Below are positions 8,803-17,983 of a DNA stretch of 64,000 bases, in pieces; the stretch's first letter is position 1, and every line of letters starts with the position of its first letter. Source of the stretch: Micavibrio_C sp965231165. GTDB lineage: Bacteria; Pseudomonadota; Alphaproteobacteria; Micavibrionales; Micavibrionaceae. Under the pieces are notes generated by a model. That model searched no databases. It saw only the letters and a list, made by a program, of their open reading frames with translations, and was not told the DNA's origin. The DNA lies in contig OZ246421.1 in assembly GCA_965231165.1 (NCBI GenBank), forward strand, positions 310,001 through 374,000. Direction: 5' to 3'. The position numbers and the translations under genes were made by a program.

Positions 8803-10758
8803 TTATTCCTGATTGTCGGCGGGGGTGGCCAGCAAGCGGTCGATCAGGCCGTCAATCCCGTTGCCACCGGTGAATGTACCCGGTGAGGCTGAATACATGG
8901 GTTTCAGCTTGTTGCGTTTTTCGGCGACGTGCAGGGCCGCTGTCATGGTTTCACGCCAGATCGCGGCGGGCAGGGAACCTCCTGTCACGGCCTTCATCGA
9001 AGAATTGTCATCATTGCCGACCCATACGGCGCAGATCAGGTTACCGGAAAAACCGATAAACCAAGCGTCGCGGAAATCCTGCGAGGTGCCGGTTTTCCCT
9101 GCGATGCGGTAACCGGGAATGGAGGCACCCTGTCCGGTGCCGACTTGCACGACGCCTTCCATCATATAAATCAGATTGGCAATGGCCTGTTCGCTGGCAA
9201 CCCGGCGTTCCGAGGCGAAGGGGGCGCGTTCATACACCAGACGGCCATCGGTGTCCTTGATGCGGATAATACCATAGGGCACGACCAGATAGCCGCCGCG
9301 GGCGATAGAGGCATAGGCGGTGGCCATTTCAATCGGCGGTACGCCGCTGCTGCCGAGCGCAATCGACAAGTCGCGTTCCAGATCGGCATTGACGCCCAGA
9401 CGGCGGGCGGTGTCTATAACGTTGCCGACGCCCGCGTTATAGGCAAGCTGCACCGAGATAGTGTTGAGCGAACGCGCCAGTGCGAATTCCAGCGGCACTT
9501 CGCCGAAATATTCGTTTTTGAAGTTGGTGGGTTTGTAGCGGCCATATTTTACCGGTTCGTCCATCACCATGTCCGATGGTTTCATGCCCTGTTCCAGCGC
9601 GGTCAGATAGACAATCGGCTTGAAGGACGATCCCGGCGGACGCATCGCATCGACGGCGCGGTTGAACTGGCTGGTGCGGTAATCACGGCCCCCGACCAGC
9701 GCCAGCACAGCACCATCCGTATCCATGACGATGGCGGCGGCCTGCGATGCCTTTTTGGCTTCACCCGATTCATCCAGAACGCGTTTGATCGCGGCTTCGG
9801 CGGCGGTCTGAATTTCAGGGATCATGGTGGTTTCTACGACCATGTCGCTGGGTAATTCACCGGTCAGGCTGTTCAGGTCGCTGACGATCCAGTCGGAATA
9901 AAAACGCTCGCCATTGCCCTCGACCGGGCGCATTTCTGAATCCACGGACGAGGTGTTGGCTTTCAAATCTTTGTCGTTGATGTAACCGGCATCTTTCATC
10001 GCGGCCAGCACGACCTTGGTGCGTTCCGCCGATTTAACTGGGTTGGCTTGCGGCGAATAACGGGAAGGGGCTTTCAGCAAGCCCGCAATCGTGGCGGATT
10101 CACGCAAGGTTAATTCTTTGGCCGACTTGCCAAAATAAATGCGCGAGGCCGCTTCCACACCGTAGGCACCACCGCCCATATAGACGCGGTTCAGATAGGC
10201 ACTCAGGATTTCGTCCTTGGTCAGTTGCGTTTCCAGCCAGACGGCGAGGATGGCTTCCTGAATTTTACGCTTCAGCTTTTGTTCCGGCGTCAGGAACAGA
10301 TTTTTTGCCAGCTGCTGCGTGATGGTCGAGCCGCCATGCAGGCTGCCGTGGCGCAGGTTGGTGACAAGTGCGCGGGCAATGCCCAGCGGATCAAGACCCC
10401 AGTGGGAATAGAAACGACGGTCTTCGATGGCGAGGACAGCTTGCACCAGATGCGGGGGCAGATCTTTGACCTCGACGCTTATGCCTTTGAGTTCGCCGTA
10501 GCGGGCCACGGTGCTGCCGTCGATGGCCTCTACTGTAATGGCGTATTTACGTTCGAAATGCGGGTCGTCGATGATGCCGGGCAGTTCAGCAGCATACCAT
10601 GCAATCAAGGCACCCAGCGCGATGGCACACCAAATTCCGGCGACCAGCGCAAAGCGGAACAGTTTCATCATAAGTGATGAATCATTGTCGTACGCGCGTT
10701 TACGGCCTTTGCCACGGGCTGATTTTTTCGATTTGCTGGTTGATTTACGAGGGGCCAT
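8803..10758 (-). CDS. Class A penicillin-binding protein 1A (transglycosylase/transpeptidase)
   Basis: A bifunctional peptidoglycan synthase, 651 aa. A basic cytoplasmic tail (residues 1-28) precedes one membrane segment (about 32-57). The GT51 glycosyltransferase domain has catalytic Glu in AIEDRRFYSHWG (Glu112) and GGSTITQQLAKN (142-153). The transpeptidase domain has the nucleophile in RPPGSSFK (Ser377, Lys380), the SLN triad (430-432) and KTGTS (555-559). It acts at the outer face of the inner membrane in cell elongation or repair. It has no OB-like insertion of the size seen in E. coli PBP1a, consistent with its shorter length. It is a single gene with its own upstream gap of 124 nt. Confidence 0.96.
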   Translation of the reverse strand: MAPRKSTSKSKKSARGKGRKRAYDNDSSLMMKLFRFALVAGIWCAIALGALIAWYAAELPGIIDDPHFERKYAITVEAIDGSTVARYGELKGISVEVKDLPPHLVQAVLAIEDRRFYSHWGLDPLGIARALVTNLRHGSLHGGSTITQQLAKNLFLTPEQKLKRKIQEAILAVWLETQLTKDEILSAYLNRVYMGGGAYGVEAASRIYFGKSAKELTLRESATIAGLLKAPSRYSPQANPVKSAERTKVVLAAMKDAGYINDKDLKANTSSVDSEMRPVEGNGERFYSDWIVSDLNSLTGELPSDMVVETTMIPEIQTAAEAAIKRVLDESGEAKKASQAAAIVMDTDGAVLALVGGRDYRTSQFNRAVDAMRPPGSSFKPIVYLTALEQGMKPSDMVMDEPVKYGRYKPTNFKNEYFGEVPLEFALARSLNTISVQLAYNAGVGNVIDTARRLGVNADLERDLSIALGSSGVPPIEMATAYASIARGGYLVVPYGIIRIKDTDGRLVYERAPFASERRVASEQAIANLIYMMEGVVQVGTGQGASIPGYRIAGKTGTSQDFRDAWFIGFSGNLICAVWVGNDDNSSMKAVTGGSLPAAIWRETMTAALHVAEKRNKLKPMYSASPGTFTGGNGIDGLIDRLLATPADNQE

Positions 10759-10882
10759 TCACAACGATTTCCGGAATAATTTAGAGTGGTTACTTATAGG
10801 TGATAGCGTACCGTAATGCCAGTATTTGCCTAAGGTTTTTTCGTGACAATACGAAGGCAAACTGGACAAAGGCAAGATGGCC

Positions 10883-11416
10883 TTAAGTGCAGTCGATCAG
10901 ATAGTGGCGGCGGGCGGGAAACTGATCCGTTTCCGGAGTTTCACCATCGAAAAAGCCGCCGCAGGACTCGATGATCTTGATAGCGTGTTCGTCGCCGGGA
11001 TCTACTGTAATCAGGGCTTTTTCAATGCCGAGATAGTTGGCAAAGGGCAGCGCCTTGAGCAGTATCTTCTTGCCAAAGCCTTTGCCGCGCAATGAAGGGC
11101 GTACGACAAAGTGAATATGGCCGCCCCATTTTTCAAGGTGCCAGTTCAGACGGTGGCGGATATCGACGGTGCCGAGATATTCATCATCCTTCACCAGCCA
11201 CAAAACGGTTTCGGGGACAGGCTCAACCCAGTCCTGATAAGGCTGATGCGGGTAGCCGCGTTCGGCGCGCAGGGCTTCTATAAAGGCCGGGAAATCCTGA
11301 CGGATGCGGAAGATGTCCTGATGGAGATAACGGCCTTCCTTATGATATTCTGCAAGGGCAGCGAGAAAACTCTCTTTATATTCAAGGGCGGGTCTGACGA
11401 GCTTGGAGGCGGACAT
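10883..11416 (-). CDS. GNAT-family N-acetyltransferase
   Basis: 177 aa. The GNAT core is recognisable: the strand WLVKDDEYLGTVDIRH, then HIHFVVRPSLRGKGFGKKIL carrying the acetyl-CoA pyrophosphate loop (R-G-K-G-F-G), then the ALITVDPGDEHAIKIIESCGG segment near the end. The C-terminal FDGETPETDQFPARRHYLI resembles YitI/predicted-acetyltransferase relatives that act on small metabolites. The substrate is unknown. It is not closely linked to neighbours. Confidence 0.88.
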   Translation of the reverse strand: MSASKLVRPALEYKESFLAALAEYHKEGRYLHQDIFRIRQDFPAFIEALRAERGYPHQPYQDWVEPVPETVLWLVKDDEYLGTVDIRHRLNWHLEKWGGHIHFVVRPSLRGKGFGKKILLKALPFANYLGIEKALITVDPGDEHAIKIIESCGGFFDGETPETDQFPARRHYLIDCT

Positions 11417-11526
11417 GGTAAAAAATCGTTCGGGTTCTTTTTAAATTTCCCTGATTTTTCAGAGATTTACAGGAATTATTGATACCCCGTTTGCACTGCA
11501 ATATCAAGCCGGACTGAATTCTTCTT

Positions 11527-12948
11527 TTAAATCAGGAAGATAGTCGCAAGGCCGAGGAAGGCGAAGAAGCCAACGATGTCGGTCATGGTGGTCAGGAATA
11601 CGGACGAGGCCACCGCCGGGTCGGCCCCTACGCGATCCAGCACAATCGGGATAAAGGCGCCGAAAAATCCGGCGACGATCAGGTTGATGATCAGGGCGGC
11701 GGCTATCACGCAGCCCAGAACGGGATTCTGGAACCACAGACCGGCAATGACGCCGACGAGGGTGGCGAAGATCAGACCGTTGACTGTACCGACGCCGACT
11801 TCCTTCATCACGACGCGGCGTTCGTTGACGCGCGAGAGTTCGTTGGTGGCGAGCGAGCGCACCGCCACGGCCAGCGCCTGCGTTCCGGCGTTGCCGCCCA
11901 TTGAGGCAACGATGGGCATCAGGGCGGCCAACGCCACCAGCTTTTCAATCGTGTGTCCAAACATCGAGATGACGTAGGCGGCGGCCAGCGCGGTAAACAG
12001 GTTGATAAACAGCCAGCGGAAACGGGAAGAGGCGGTCGATATCACAGCGCGGTAAAGATCGCTTTCGCCGACGCCGCTCATTTTCAGCATGTCTTCCTGC
12101 GCTTCTTCATCGATAACATCGACGATGTCGTCAATCGTGATCATGCCGATCAGGCGTTCTTCGTCATCCACCACGGGGGCGGAGGTAATATCTTCGCGCA
12201 TGAACATCTGCGCGACTTCTTCCTGGTTCATCGTCGCCGGAACCGGGTGGGGGTCTTCCAGCTTGAGATCGTCGATCTTTTCCGAACGGCGCGCGCGGAT
12301 GATACGGCTTAACGGGATTTCCCCCACGATCTTGTATGTCGGCGTGACCACGAACAGGTCATAGAAATAATCAGGCAGTTCGTCACTGGCGGCGCGCAGA
12401 TAGTCGATGGTTTTGCCGACTGTCCAGAATTGGGGGATGGCGACATATTCGCGCTGCATAAGGCGTCCGGCGCTATACTCCGGATAGTTCAGGCCTTCCA
12501 CCAGCGCGATCCGCGTACTGGCGGACAGGTTATGAATGACGGCTTTTTGTGCGTCTTCGTCCAGATTGTCGATCAGGTGCAGGGCGTCATCGCTGTCCAG
12601 CTCTGAAATGATGGCCGCGACATAATGGGGCGGCATTTTCGAGAGCATCTGGTTTTGCAGCTCGGGGTCCAGCTCGGAATAAGTCTCCGGTTTGAAAGCG
12701 GCGGCATGCTTGGATAGTAGTAATTCGCGCTCGTCCTCGCTGACTTTTTCCAGCAGGTCGGCGGCCTCACGCTCCGACATCTCGCTGATCGCATGCACGA
12801 CGGCGTCATCGTAGCCGCTGTGCAGGGCTTCGAGAATTTCTTCAATGTGGTCATCGCTCAGGACGTACGGAGACTCTGACTCGGCTTCGTTCGAGTCATG
12901 GGCGTTCTGGCGCAAGAGATCCAGAAGTTCTTGGTCTTCGCTGGTCAA
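11527..12948 (-). CDS. mgtE: Magnesium transporter MgtE
   Basis: 473 aa with the full MgtE order: an N-terminal helical domain of DDHIEEILEALHSG repeats that senses cytoplasmic Mg2+, two CBS domains (around residues 135-255, including TSAPVVDDEERLIGMITIDD), a plug helix, and five membrane helices with the pore signature GGNAGTQALAV. It starts at TTG (12946-12948) with GGGAG 8 nt before it. The preceding maeB gene ends only 14 nt upstream, so the two are probably co-transcribed. No Mg riboswitch can be expected in so short a gap. Confidence 0.95.
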   Translation of the reverse strand: MTSEDQELLDLLRQNAHDSNEAESESPYVLSDDHIEEILEALHSGYDDAVVHAISEMSEREAADLLEKVSEDERELLLSKHAAAFKPETYSELDPELQNQMLSKMPPHYVAAIISELDSDDALHLIDNLDEDAQKAVIHNLSASTRIALVEGLNYPEYSAGRLMQREYVAIPQFWTVGKTIDYLRAASDELPDYFYDLFVVTPTYKIVGEIPLSRIIRARRSEKIDDLKLEDPHPVPATMNQEEVAQMFMREDITSAPVVDDEERLIGMITIDDIVDVIDEEAQEDMLKMSGVGESDLYRAVISTASSRFRWLFINLFTALAAAYVISMFGHTIEKLVALAALMPIVASMGGNAGTQALAVAVRSLATNELSRVNERRVVMKEVGVGTVNGLIFATLVGVIAGLWFQNPVLGCVIAAALIINLIVAGFFGAFIPIVLDRVGADPAVASSVFLTTMTDIVGFFAFLGLATIFLI

Positions 12949-12962
12949 TTCCGGGCTCCCGG

Positions 12963-15278
12963 TCAGACGTTCATCGCCGCCTGTTTACTGTGATCGGTTT
13001 TATGTTCGGCCGCGTAGATTTGCGCCTCGACGGTGGCCACGGCTGTGACGTTGATAATACCACGCGCCGTGATTGATGTCGAAACGATATGGGCGGGGCG
13101 TTCCATACCCATCAGCATCGGGCCGATGGAAATGGCGTCGCCCAAAATCTTCAGCATGTTGAACGCGATGTTGGCGGCATCGACATTCGGCATTACGAAA
13201 ACATTGGCTTCGCCGGTCAGTGTCGAATTCGGCATCACCAGTTCACGCACCGTCTGGCTGAGCGCGGCGTCGGCATGCATTTCGCCGTCGATTTCAAGAT
13301 CGGGGGCACGCTGGCGTATATCGGCCAGCGCCGCGCGCATCTTGAACGCACTGTCATTGTCGTGGGTTCCGAAATTTGAATGCGAGAGCAGGGCGATCTT
13401 TGGTTTTATGCCGAAACGCTGCACGGCGGCGGCGGCCATCAGGGTCATTTCACTGATCTGCGCGATGCTGGGGTTGGGGTTCACATGCGTATCGCAGATG
13501 AAATATGTACCTTTGTTCATAATCAGCGCGCTTAAAGCCGCCGGACTTTCGACGCCGGGCTGCAGGCCGATAATATCGCAGATGGATTTCATGTGTTCGC
13601 GGTGGGTGCCGACGGTGCCGCAGATAACGGCATCGGCGTACCCCTTCGCCACCATCAGCGCGCCGATGACCGACGTATTGGTGCGCAGTGTCGTGCGGGC
13701 GACCGCCGGGGTGACGCCGCGGCGTTCCATGATTTTGTGATAATCGTTCCAGTATTCGCGGTAGCGCGGATCGTTCTCGGGGTCGATCAGTTCGAAATCA
13801 TCGCCTTCCTCGATACGCAGATGCAGGCGTTTGATGCGAGTTTCCACGACGCTGCGGCGACCGATCAGAATTGGTTTTGCCAGATTGTCATCGACGATAA
13901 TCTGGACGGCGCGCAATACGCGTTCTTCCTCGCCCTCGCAATAGACGACGCGTTTAGGGTCGGCCTTGGCGCGGGCGAACAGCGGACGCATCGCCATGCT
14001 GGTGCGGTAGGTATAGGATTGCAGTTTCTCGCGATAGGCGTTCCAGTCGGTGATCGGACGTGTGGCCACGCCTGTCTCCATCGCCACTTTGGCAACGGCC
14101 ATCGGCAATTCAACGATCAGGCGTGGATCAAACGGTTTCGGGATCATGTAATCAAGACCGAATACCAGTTGCTCGGTGCCATAGACGGCCGCGACTTCGG
14201 CGCTCACCTCTTTACGGGCGAGATTGGCAAGCGCGTGTACGCAGGCGATTTTCATTTCTTCGTTGATCGCTGTCGCGCCGACATCCAGCGCGCCGCGGAA
14301 GATGAAGGGGAAGCACAGAACATTGTTCACCTGATTGTTGTAATCCGAACGGCCTGTGCAGACCACGGCGTCCGGTTTCACTTCGCGCACTTCCTCGGGC
14401 AGAATCTCCGGCGTCGGGTTGGCGAGCGCCAGAATGAGCGGTGCCTTGGCCATTTTTTTGGCCATGTCTTTTTTCAGCACACCGGCGGCGGAGAGGCCGA
14501 GGAACACATCGGCGTCTTCAATGGCATCGTCCAGCGAGCGGGCGTTGGTTTCTACCGCATACTGCGCCTTGTCCGGGTCCATGTTGGTGGTGCGGCCCTT
14601 GTAAACAACGCCTTCACGGTCGGTGACAATGATATTGTCTTTGGGCAGGCCGAGGCTCACAAGAATATTGAGGCAGGCGAGGGCTGCTGCGCCTGCGCCG
14701 CTGGTGACCAGCTTGATGTCGGTGATTTTGCGCTTGGAAATATGCAGCCAGTTGATCAGCGCCGCGCCGACGATGATGGCGGTGCCGTGCTGGTCGTCAT
14801 GGAATACCGGAATTTTCATGCGTTCACGCAATGTGCGTTCGATCTCGAAACATTCCGGCGCTTTGATGTCTTCCAGATTGATGCCGCCGAAGGTGGGTTC
14901 CAGCGACGCGATAATCTCGATCAGCTTCTTCGGGTCTTTCTCGTCGATCTCGATGTCGATGCAATCGATGTTGGCGAATTTCTTGAACAGGACGGCTTTG
15001 CCCTCCATCACTGGCTTGGACGCCAGCGCGCCGATATCGCCGAGGCCGAGCACGGCGGTGCCGTTGGAAATCACGGCGACCAGATTGCCGCGTGATGTGT
15101 AATCGAGCGCTTTCAGCGGGTCTTTCTCAATCTCTTCGCAAGGGGCCGCGACGCCGGGGGAGTAAGCCAGAGCCAGATCGCGCTGCGTAGACATCGCCTT
15201 TGTGGGTACGATGGCAATTTTCCCCGGGGTACCTGAACGGTGATATTCAAGGGCGGCTTCACGGATGGAATCTTTCAT
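12963..15278 (-). CDS. maeB: NADP-dependent malic enzyme MaeB (malic enzyme-phosphotransacetylase fusion)
   Basis: 771 aa. The malic enzyme half (about 1-425) carries SPGVAAPCEEI, FDDQHGTAI-type metal site VFHDDQHGTAIIVGAAL, and the NAD(P)-binding VTSGAGAAALACL. The C-terminal half (about 430-760) is a phosphate acetyl/butyryltransferase-like domain, which in characterised members is regulatory rather than catalytic, responding to acetyl-CoA. It converts malate to pyruvate and CO2 for NADPH supply or gluconeogenesis. The upstream gap (15279-15510) holds a palindrome flanked by direct repeats that may be an operator. Confidence 0.96.
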   Translation of the reverse strand: MKDSIREAALEYHRSGTPGKIAIVPTKAMSTQRDLALAYSPGVAAPCEEIEKDPLKALDYTSRGNLVAVISNGTAVLGLGDIGALASKPVMEGKAVLFKKFANIDCIDIEIDEKDPKKLIEIIASLEPTFGGINLEDIKAPECFEIERTLRERMKIPVFHDDQHGTAIIVGAALINWLHISKRKITDIKLVTSGAGAAALACLNILVSLGLPKDNIIVTDREGVVYKGRTTNMDPDKAQYAVETNARSLDDAIEDADVFLGLSAAGVLKKDMAKKMAKAPLILALANPTPEILPEEVREVKPDAVVCTGRSDYNNQVNNVLCFPFIFRGALDVGATAINEEMKIACVHALANLARKEVSAEVAAVYGTEQLVFGLDYMIPKPFDPRLIVELPMAVAKVAMETGVATRPITDWNAYREKLQSYTYRTSMAMRPLFARAKADPKRVVYCEGEEERVLRAVQIIVDDNLAKPILIGRRSVVETRIKRLHLRIEEGDDFELIDPENDPRYREYWNDYHKIMERRGVTPAVARTTLRTNTSVIGALMVAKGYADAVICGTVGTHREHMKSICDIIGLQPGVESPAALSALIMNKGTYFICDTHVNPNPSIAQISEMTLMAAAAVQRFGIKPKIALLSHSNFGTHDNDSAFKMRAALADIRQRAPDLEIDGEMHADAALSQTVRELVMPNSTLTGEANVFVMPNVDAANIAFNMLKILGDAISIGPMLMGMERPAHIVSTSITARGIINVTAVATVEAQIYAAEHKTDHSKQAAMNV

Positions 15279-15510
15279 AAAAACCTCAAGTAAACCGGGA
15301 GACTCCGGGCGTTATGGATGCAGCATGAGTGTGCCGGAAATATGGCAAGAATGAAACCCCGGCTCAAAGGGTTTTACCACAGGTCTGCTATGTAAGGGGG
15401 GTATTCGCGTATGCGAAAGGAATTAAGGGGGTATAGACATATTGCGTTAACGGGGGTCTGCCCGGCCTGTTCTTAAGCTCGGGCAAACCACGTCTTCGTA
15501 ATGCAATTAT
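15279..15510. promoter_or_regulatory. Upstream region of maeB with candidate operator
   Basis: Two copies of TAAGGGGG(G)TAT (15393-15404 and 15424-15434) flank the palindrome TTCGC-GTAT-GCGAA (15404-15417). Closer to the next gene is a GC-rich inverted repeat (TGCCCGG...CTCGGGCA, near 15457-15483). No regulator is known; this is a structural observation. Confidence 0.35.
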
Positions 15511-16020
15511 TTACCTGCGGCAAAAATCACGGGCAGCAGCCATCGGATCCTGCGCGGGGCGGTCAGCAGTGCGTACAATGTTAGATTTGCCGCCCTTTTC
15601 TTTGAAGTCGACATCAAGCTGATCCACCAGTCGTTCATGGAAGTCTTGCTGCGATGCCGTTAGTTTGCCGCAGGGGGCTAGAGCGACGTCTAAAACAACG
15701 GCTCTTGCTGCATCTGAAAAAGCATCGCAATTGGTGTTGGGTTGATCGAACCTGTCACCAAGTGATATCTCGAATTCGGATTGGCCATTGATTTTTTCAG
15801 CCGCAAAAAAATCTGCGAGGGATTTACCAGCGAGAAGCCCGGATTTTCCCGTTCCTATGGATCCCAAGATATGATGGGTGTTAATAACAATTTCGTACGC
15901 CAGTTGTTCGGACGCAGAACCGTTCCCATGGTTTAAGTTCTGGTTTTGTGCTACCTGCGCCGCCCAATAGTCCAGGTAGGCTTCAGCATCAATATTAACT
16001 GTCTTGGGATCGTCCAGCAT
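15511..16020 (-). CDS. Unknown cytoplasmic protein
   Basis: 169 aa from the ATG at 16020, chosen because AGAGGAAG lies just upstream; the frame is open to 16068. The protein is acidic and polar with no signal peptide. It contains a short glycine-rich GSIGTGKSGLL that superficially resembles a Walker A loop, but no Walker B partner is visible, so I do not call it an ATPase. No family is recognised. It lies between maeB and a tRNA gene. Confidence 0.6.
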   Translation of the reverse strand: MLDDPKTVNIDAEAYLDYWAAQVAQNQNLNHGNGSASEQLAYEIVINTHHILGSIGTGKSGLLAGKSLADFFAAEKINGQSEFEISLGDRFDQPNTNCDAFSDAARAVVLDVALAPCGKLTASQQDFHERLVDQLDVDFKEKGGKSNIVRTADRPAQDPMAAARDFCRR

Positions 16021-16181
16021 TTTTGCTTCCTCTTTAAAAAATCGCTTAATGTATGAGGTAATATACATATTTCTATTATGTAAATCAATAAGAGTGTGAC
16101 GTATTGATATTTATATGATTTTTTCTGAAATAGGGGTGTCCTTGCTGCTTCGCCGGGTCTTGCCGATTACGAAGAGAAGAA

Positions 16182-16265
16182 TGGTGCGGTCGAGAAGACT
16201 TGAACTTCCACGGGTTGCCCCACAGCGACCTCAACGCTGCGCGTCTACCATTCCGCCACGACCGC
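16182..16265 (-). tRNA. tRNA-Leu, anticodon GAG
   Basis: Read on the minus strand it begins GCGGTCGTGGCGGAATGG and closes with CGACCGC, discriminator A and an encoded CCA. The 7-bp acceptor stem pairs perfectly. The anticodon loop is TTGAGGT (16228-16234), giving GAG, which decodes CUU and CUC. A long variable arm (CTGTGGGGCAACCCGTG) marks a class II tRNA, as expected for Leu. Length is 84 nt including CCA. Confidence 0.97.
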
Positions 16266-16332
16266 ACAGAAATGGAGGCTGTTAGGTATCAAATTCAGAT
16301 GAGGGCTGCAAGAACAATCATTCCCCTCTTGT

Positions 16333-16419
16333 TGTCATCCCCGCGAACGCGGGGATCCAGAGGAATGAGCGTGGTATTATGATTGTGGCTCTGGATCCCG
16401 GGTCAGGCCCGGGATGACA
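16333..16419. repeat. GTCATCC-type inverted repeat, copy C
   Basis: The outer arms are TGTCATCC and GGATGACA, with inner GGATCCAG / CTGGATCC. Each half also contains its own short GC hairpin (CCCCGCGAACGCGGGG and CCCGGGTCAGGCCCGGG). It lies between tRNA-Leu and lipB. Confidence 0.85.
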
Positions 16420-16474
16420 GTTTTCTTTTGGGGGCTATCGTGACAAGGATGCCTGGTTCGTGTATTAAATTCCT

Positions 16475-17122
16475 ATGGAAATCAAGGCTTCAGACGATCT
16501 TATAGACTATCCTGACGCTCTCCAGACGATGGAGGCGCGGGTGGCTGCTATCCGGGAGGGGGCCGCTCAGGAGATGCTCTGGCTGCTGGAACACCCGCCG
16601 CTTTATACTGCCGGGACGAGCGCCAAGGCCTCCGACCTGCTGGCCCCCCGTTTTCCGGTGTTTGAAACCGGGCGGGGCGGGGAGTATACCTATCACGGGC
16701 CGGGTCAGCGGGTCGGGTACGTTATGCTCGATTTAAAGCAGCGTCAGCGCGTTCCCGATATCAAATTTTATGTCTGGCAGCTTGAGGAGTGGATCATCCG
16801 GGGCTTAAGCGAGTTTGGCATCAAAGGTGAACGCCGTCCGGGTCGTGTCGGCATCTGGGTGGCGCATGACGGCACGGAGTCCAAGATTGCGGCGCTGGGT
16901 GTGCGGATTAGGCACTGGGTCACCTATCACGGCATTTCGATCAATCTCGATCCTGACCTGACGCATTTTCAGGGCATCGTGCCGTGCGGCATCCGTGAAT
17001 TCGGCGTGACGTCCTGCCATGATCTGGGGATCAAAATCTCGATGGATGATCTGGATGCGGCGCTGCTGAAGCACTGGGATGGTGTTTTTGAAGCGGATCA
17101 GGGTTTGAGAGCTTTGGCCTGA
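16475..17122 (+). CDS. lipB: Octanoyltransferase LipB
   Basis: Transfers octanoyl from acyl carrier protein to lipoyl domains, the first step of lipoate synthesis. At 215 aa it has normal length. Conserved features are LLEHPPLYTAGTSA, RGGEYTYHGPGQRVGY with the substrate-pocket residues, catalytic Lys in ESKIAALGVRI, and catalytic Cys in GIVPCGI. The 3' end overlaps the convergent N-formylglutamate amidohydrolase-like gene by 25 nt. Confidence 0.96.
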   Translation: MEIKASDDLIDYPDALQTMEARVAAIREGAAQEMLWLLEHPPLYTAGTSAKASDLLAPRFPVFETGRGGEYTYHGPGQRVGYVMLDLKQRQRVPDIKFYVWQLEEWIIRGLSEFGIKGERRPGRVGIWVAHDGTESKIAALGVRIRHWVTYHGISINLDPDLTHFQGIVPCGIREFGVTSCHDLGIKISMDDLDAALLKHWDGVFEADQGLRALA

Positions 17123-17970
17123 TCTACGACAAAATGGCGCAGTTCCGTGGCGAACCGGGTCAGCGTATCGCGCAGGACGGAACCTTTTTCATTGTCATAG
17201 TCTAGCGTTGCCTGGTTCATGTACAGATCGCGGGCGATTTCTATCTGCAGGCTGTAGCGTCTGTTTGCCGGATCGGCGGTTTTTTCGATCAGCGCGCCGC
17301 CCTTGAAGAATTCGCCGTTACGATCAACCGTGTGTCCCTCGCGTTCAAAGAAGGCCTGCACAAAATCAGCCATATCCGGGTGGCATGTCTTGCCATGCAG
17401 GTCGCCCAGAATGATATCGGCGTGACCGTTGCGCGATTGCCGACCCATGGAATGCATGTCGATGTAAAGCGATAGACCGTTATCATCGTGTGCCTTCTCT
17501 ATAAGATCGTATAATGCCTTGTAATATGGGAGATAATACATGTTGATACGGCGCTGTGCCTCGGCGGCTGTCAGGCGGGCGGCTTCGTTGTAAATGGGGC
17601 TGATACGGCTGGTGCGCGGGCCTGCCATCATGGGAAAAAGTCCAAATCCTCTCTTCACATAGCTGGTAATATTTACATCGTGCTTCCATTCACCGTCGAT
17701 GGTCGAGGGGTCTATTTCAAGCTCATTGCGGTTGAGGTCGATGCAGGTGCGGTGGATCTGTGCTTCCAGTACGGGGCTGCCTGTGGTCGGAACATAGGTC
17801 AGCAGTTTTTCGATATGGGGATCGTGCAGTTCCATCAGGTCATGGGCGGTGCAGGCATATCGAAAATGATCAGGCAGGATGATGCCGCTGTGCGGGTTAT
17901 CAAACACCACGGGTGATGTTTCGTCTCCGGCTGCTTTATGCAGGATGAAGGGCTGCGGATCATCTGTCAT
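17098..17970 (-). CDS. N-formylglutamate amidohydrolase family protein, copy 1
   Basis: 290 aa of the FGase fold, a zinc-dependent amidase related to M14-like carboxypeptidases. I see FDNPHSGIILP with the first zinc His, HDPHIEKLL, ETSPV near the start, CIDLNRNELEIDP, LYIDMHSMG with a further metal His, and LQIEIARDLYMN at the end. Family members release formate from N-formylglutamate in histidine degradation, but there are no hut genes here, so the substrate may differ. A second paralog follows upstream on the same strand after 13 nt, suggesting an operon. Confidence 0.88.
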   Translation of the reverse strand: MTDDPQPFILHKAAGDETSPVVFDNPHSGIILPDHFRYACTAHDLMELHDPHIEKLLTYVPTTGSPVLEAQIHRTCIDLNRNELEIDPSTIDGEWKHDVNITSYVKRGFGLFPMMAGPRTSRISPIYNEAARLTAAEAQRRINMYYLPYYKALYDLIEKAHDDNGLSLYIDMHSMGRQSRNGHADIILGDLHGKTCHPDMADFVQAFFEREGHTVDRNGEFFKGGALIEKTADPANRRYSLQIEIARDLYMNQATLDYDNEKGSVLRDTLTRFATELRHFVVDQAKALKP

Positions 17971-17983
17971 CTATGACAGATAC

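Noticed and set aside
8929..9855. A 308-residue frame antisense to the PBP gene
   Set aside because: His- and Asp-rich shadow composition. The minus strand has all catalytic motifs of a class A PBP.
13593..15095. A 500-residue open frame antisense to maeB
   Set aside because: It is a shadow frame of a high-GC coding sequence. It has no family features, while the opposite strand encodes a complete malic enzyme fusion.
15838..15873. Walker A-like GSIGTGKSGLL in the unknown 15511 protein
   Set aside because: No Walker B or other ATPase motif is present, and the loop lacks the usual strand before it.
16085..16267. A 60-residue frame on the minus strand
   Set aside because: It overlaps tRNA-Leu almost completely and has no coding features.
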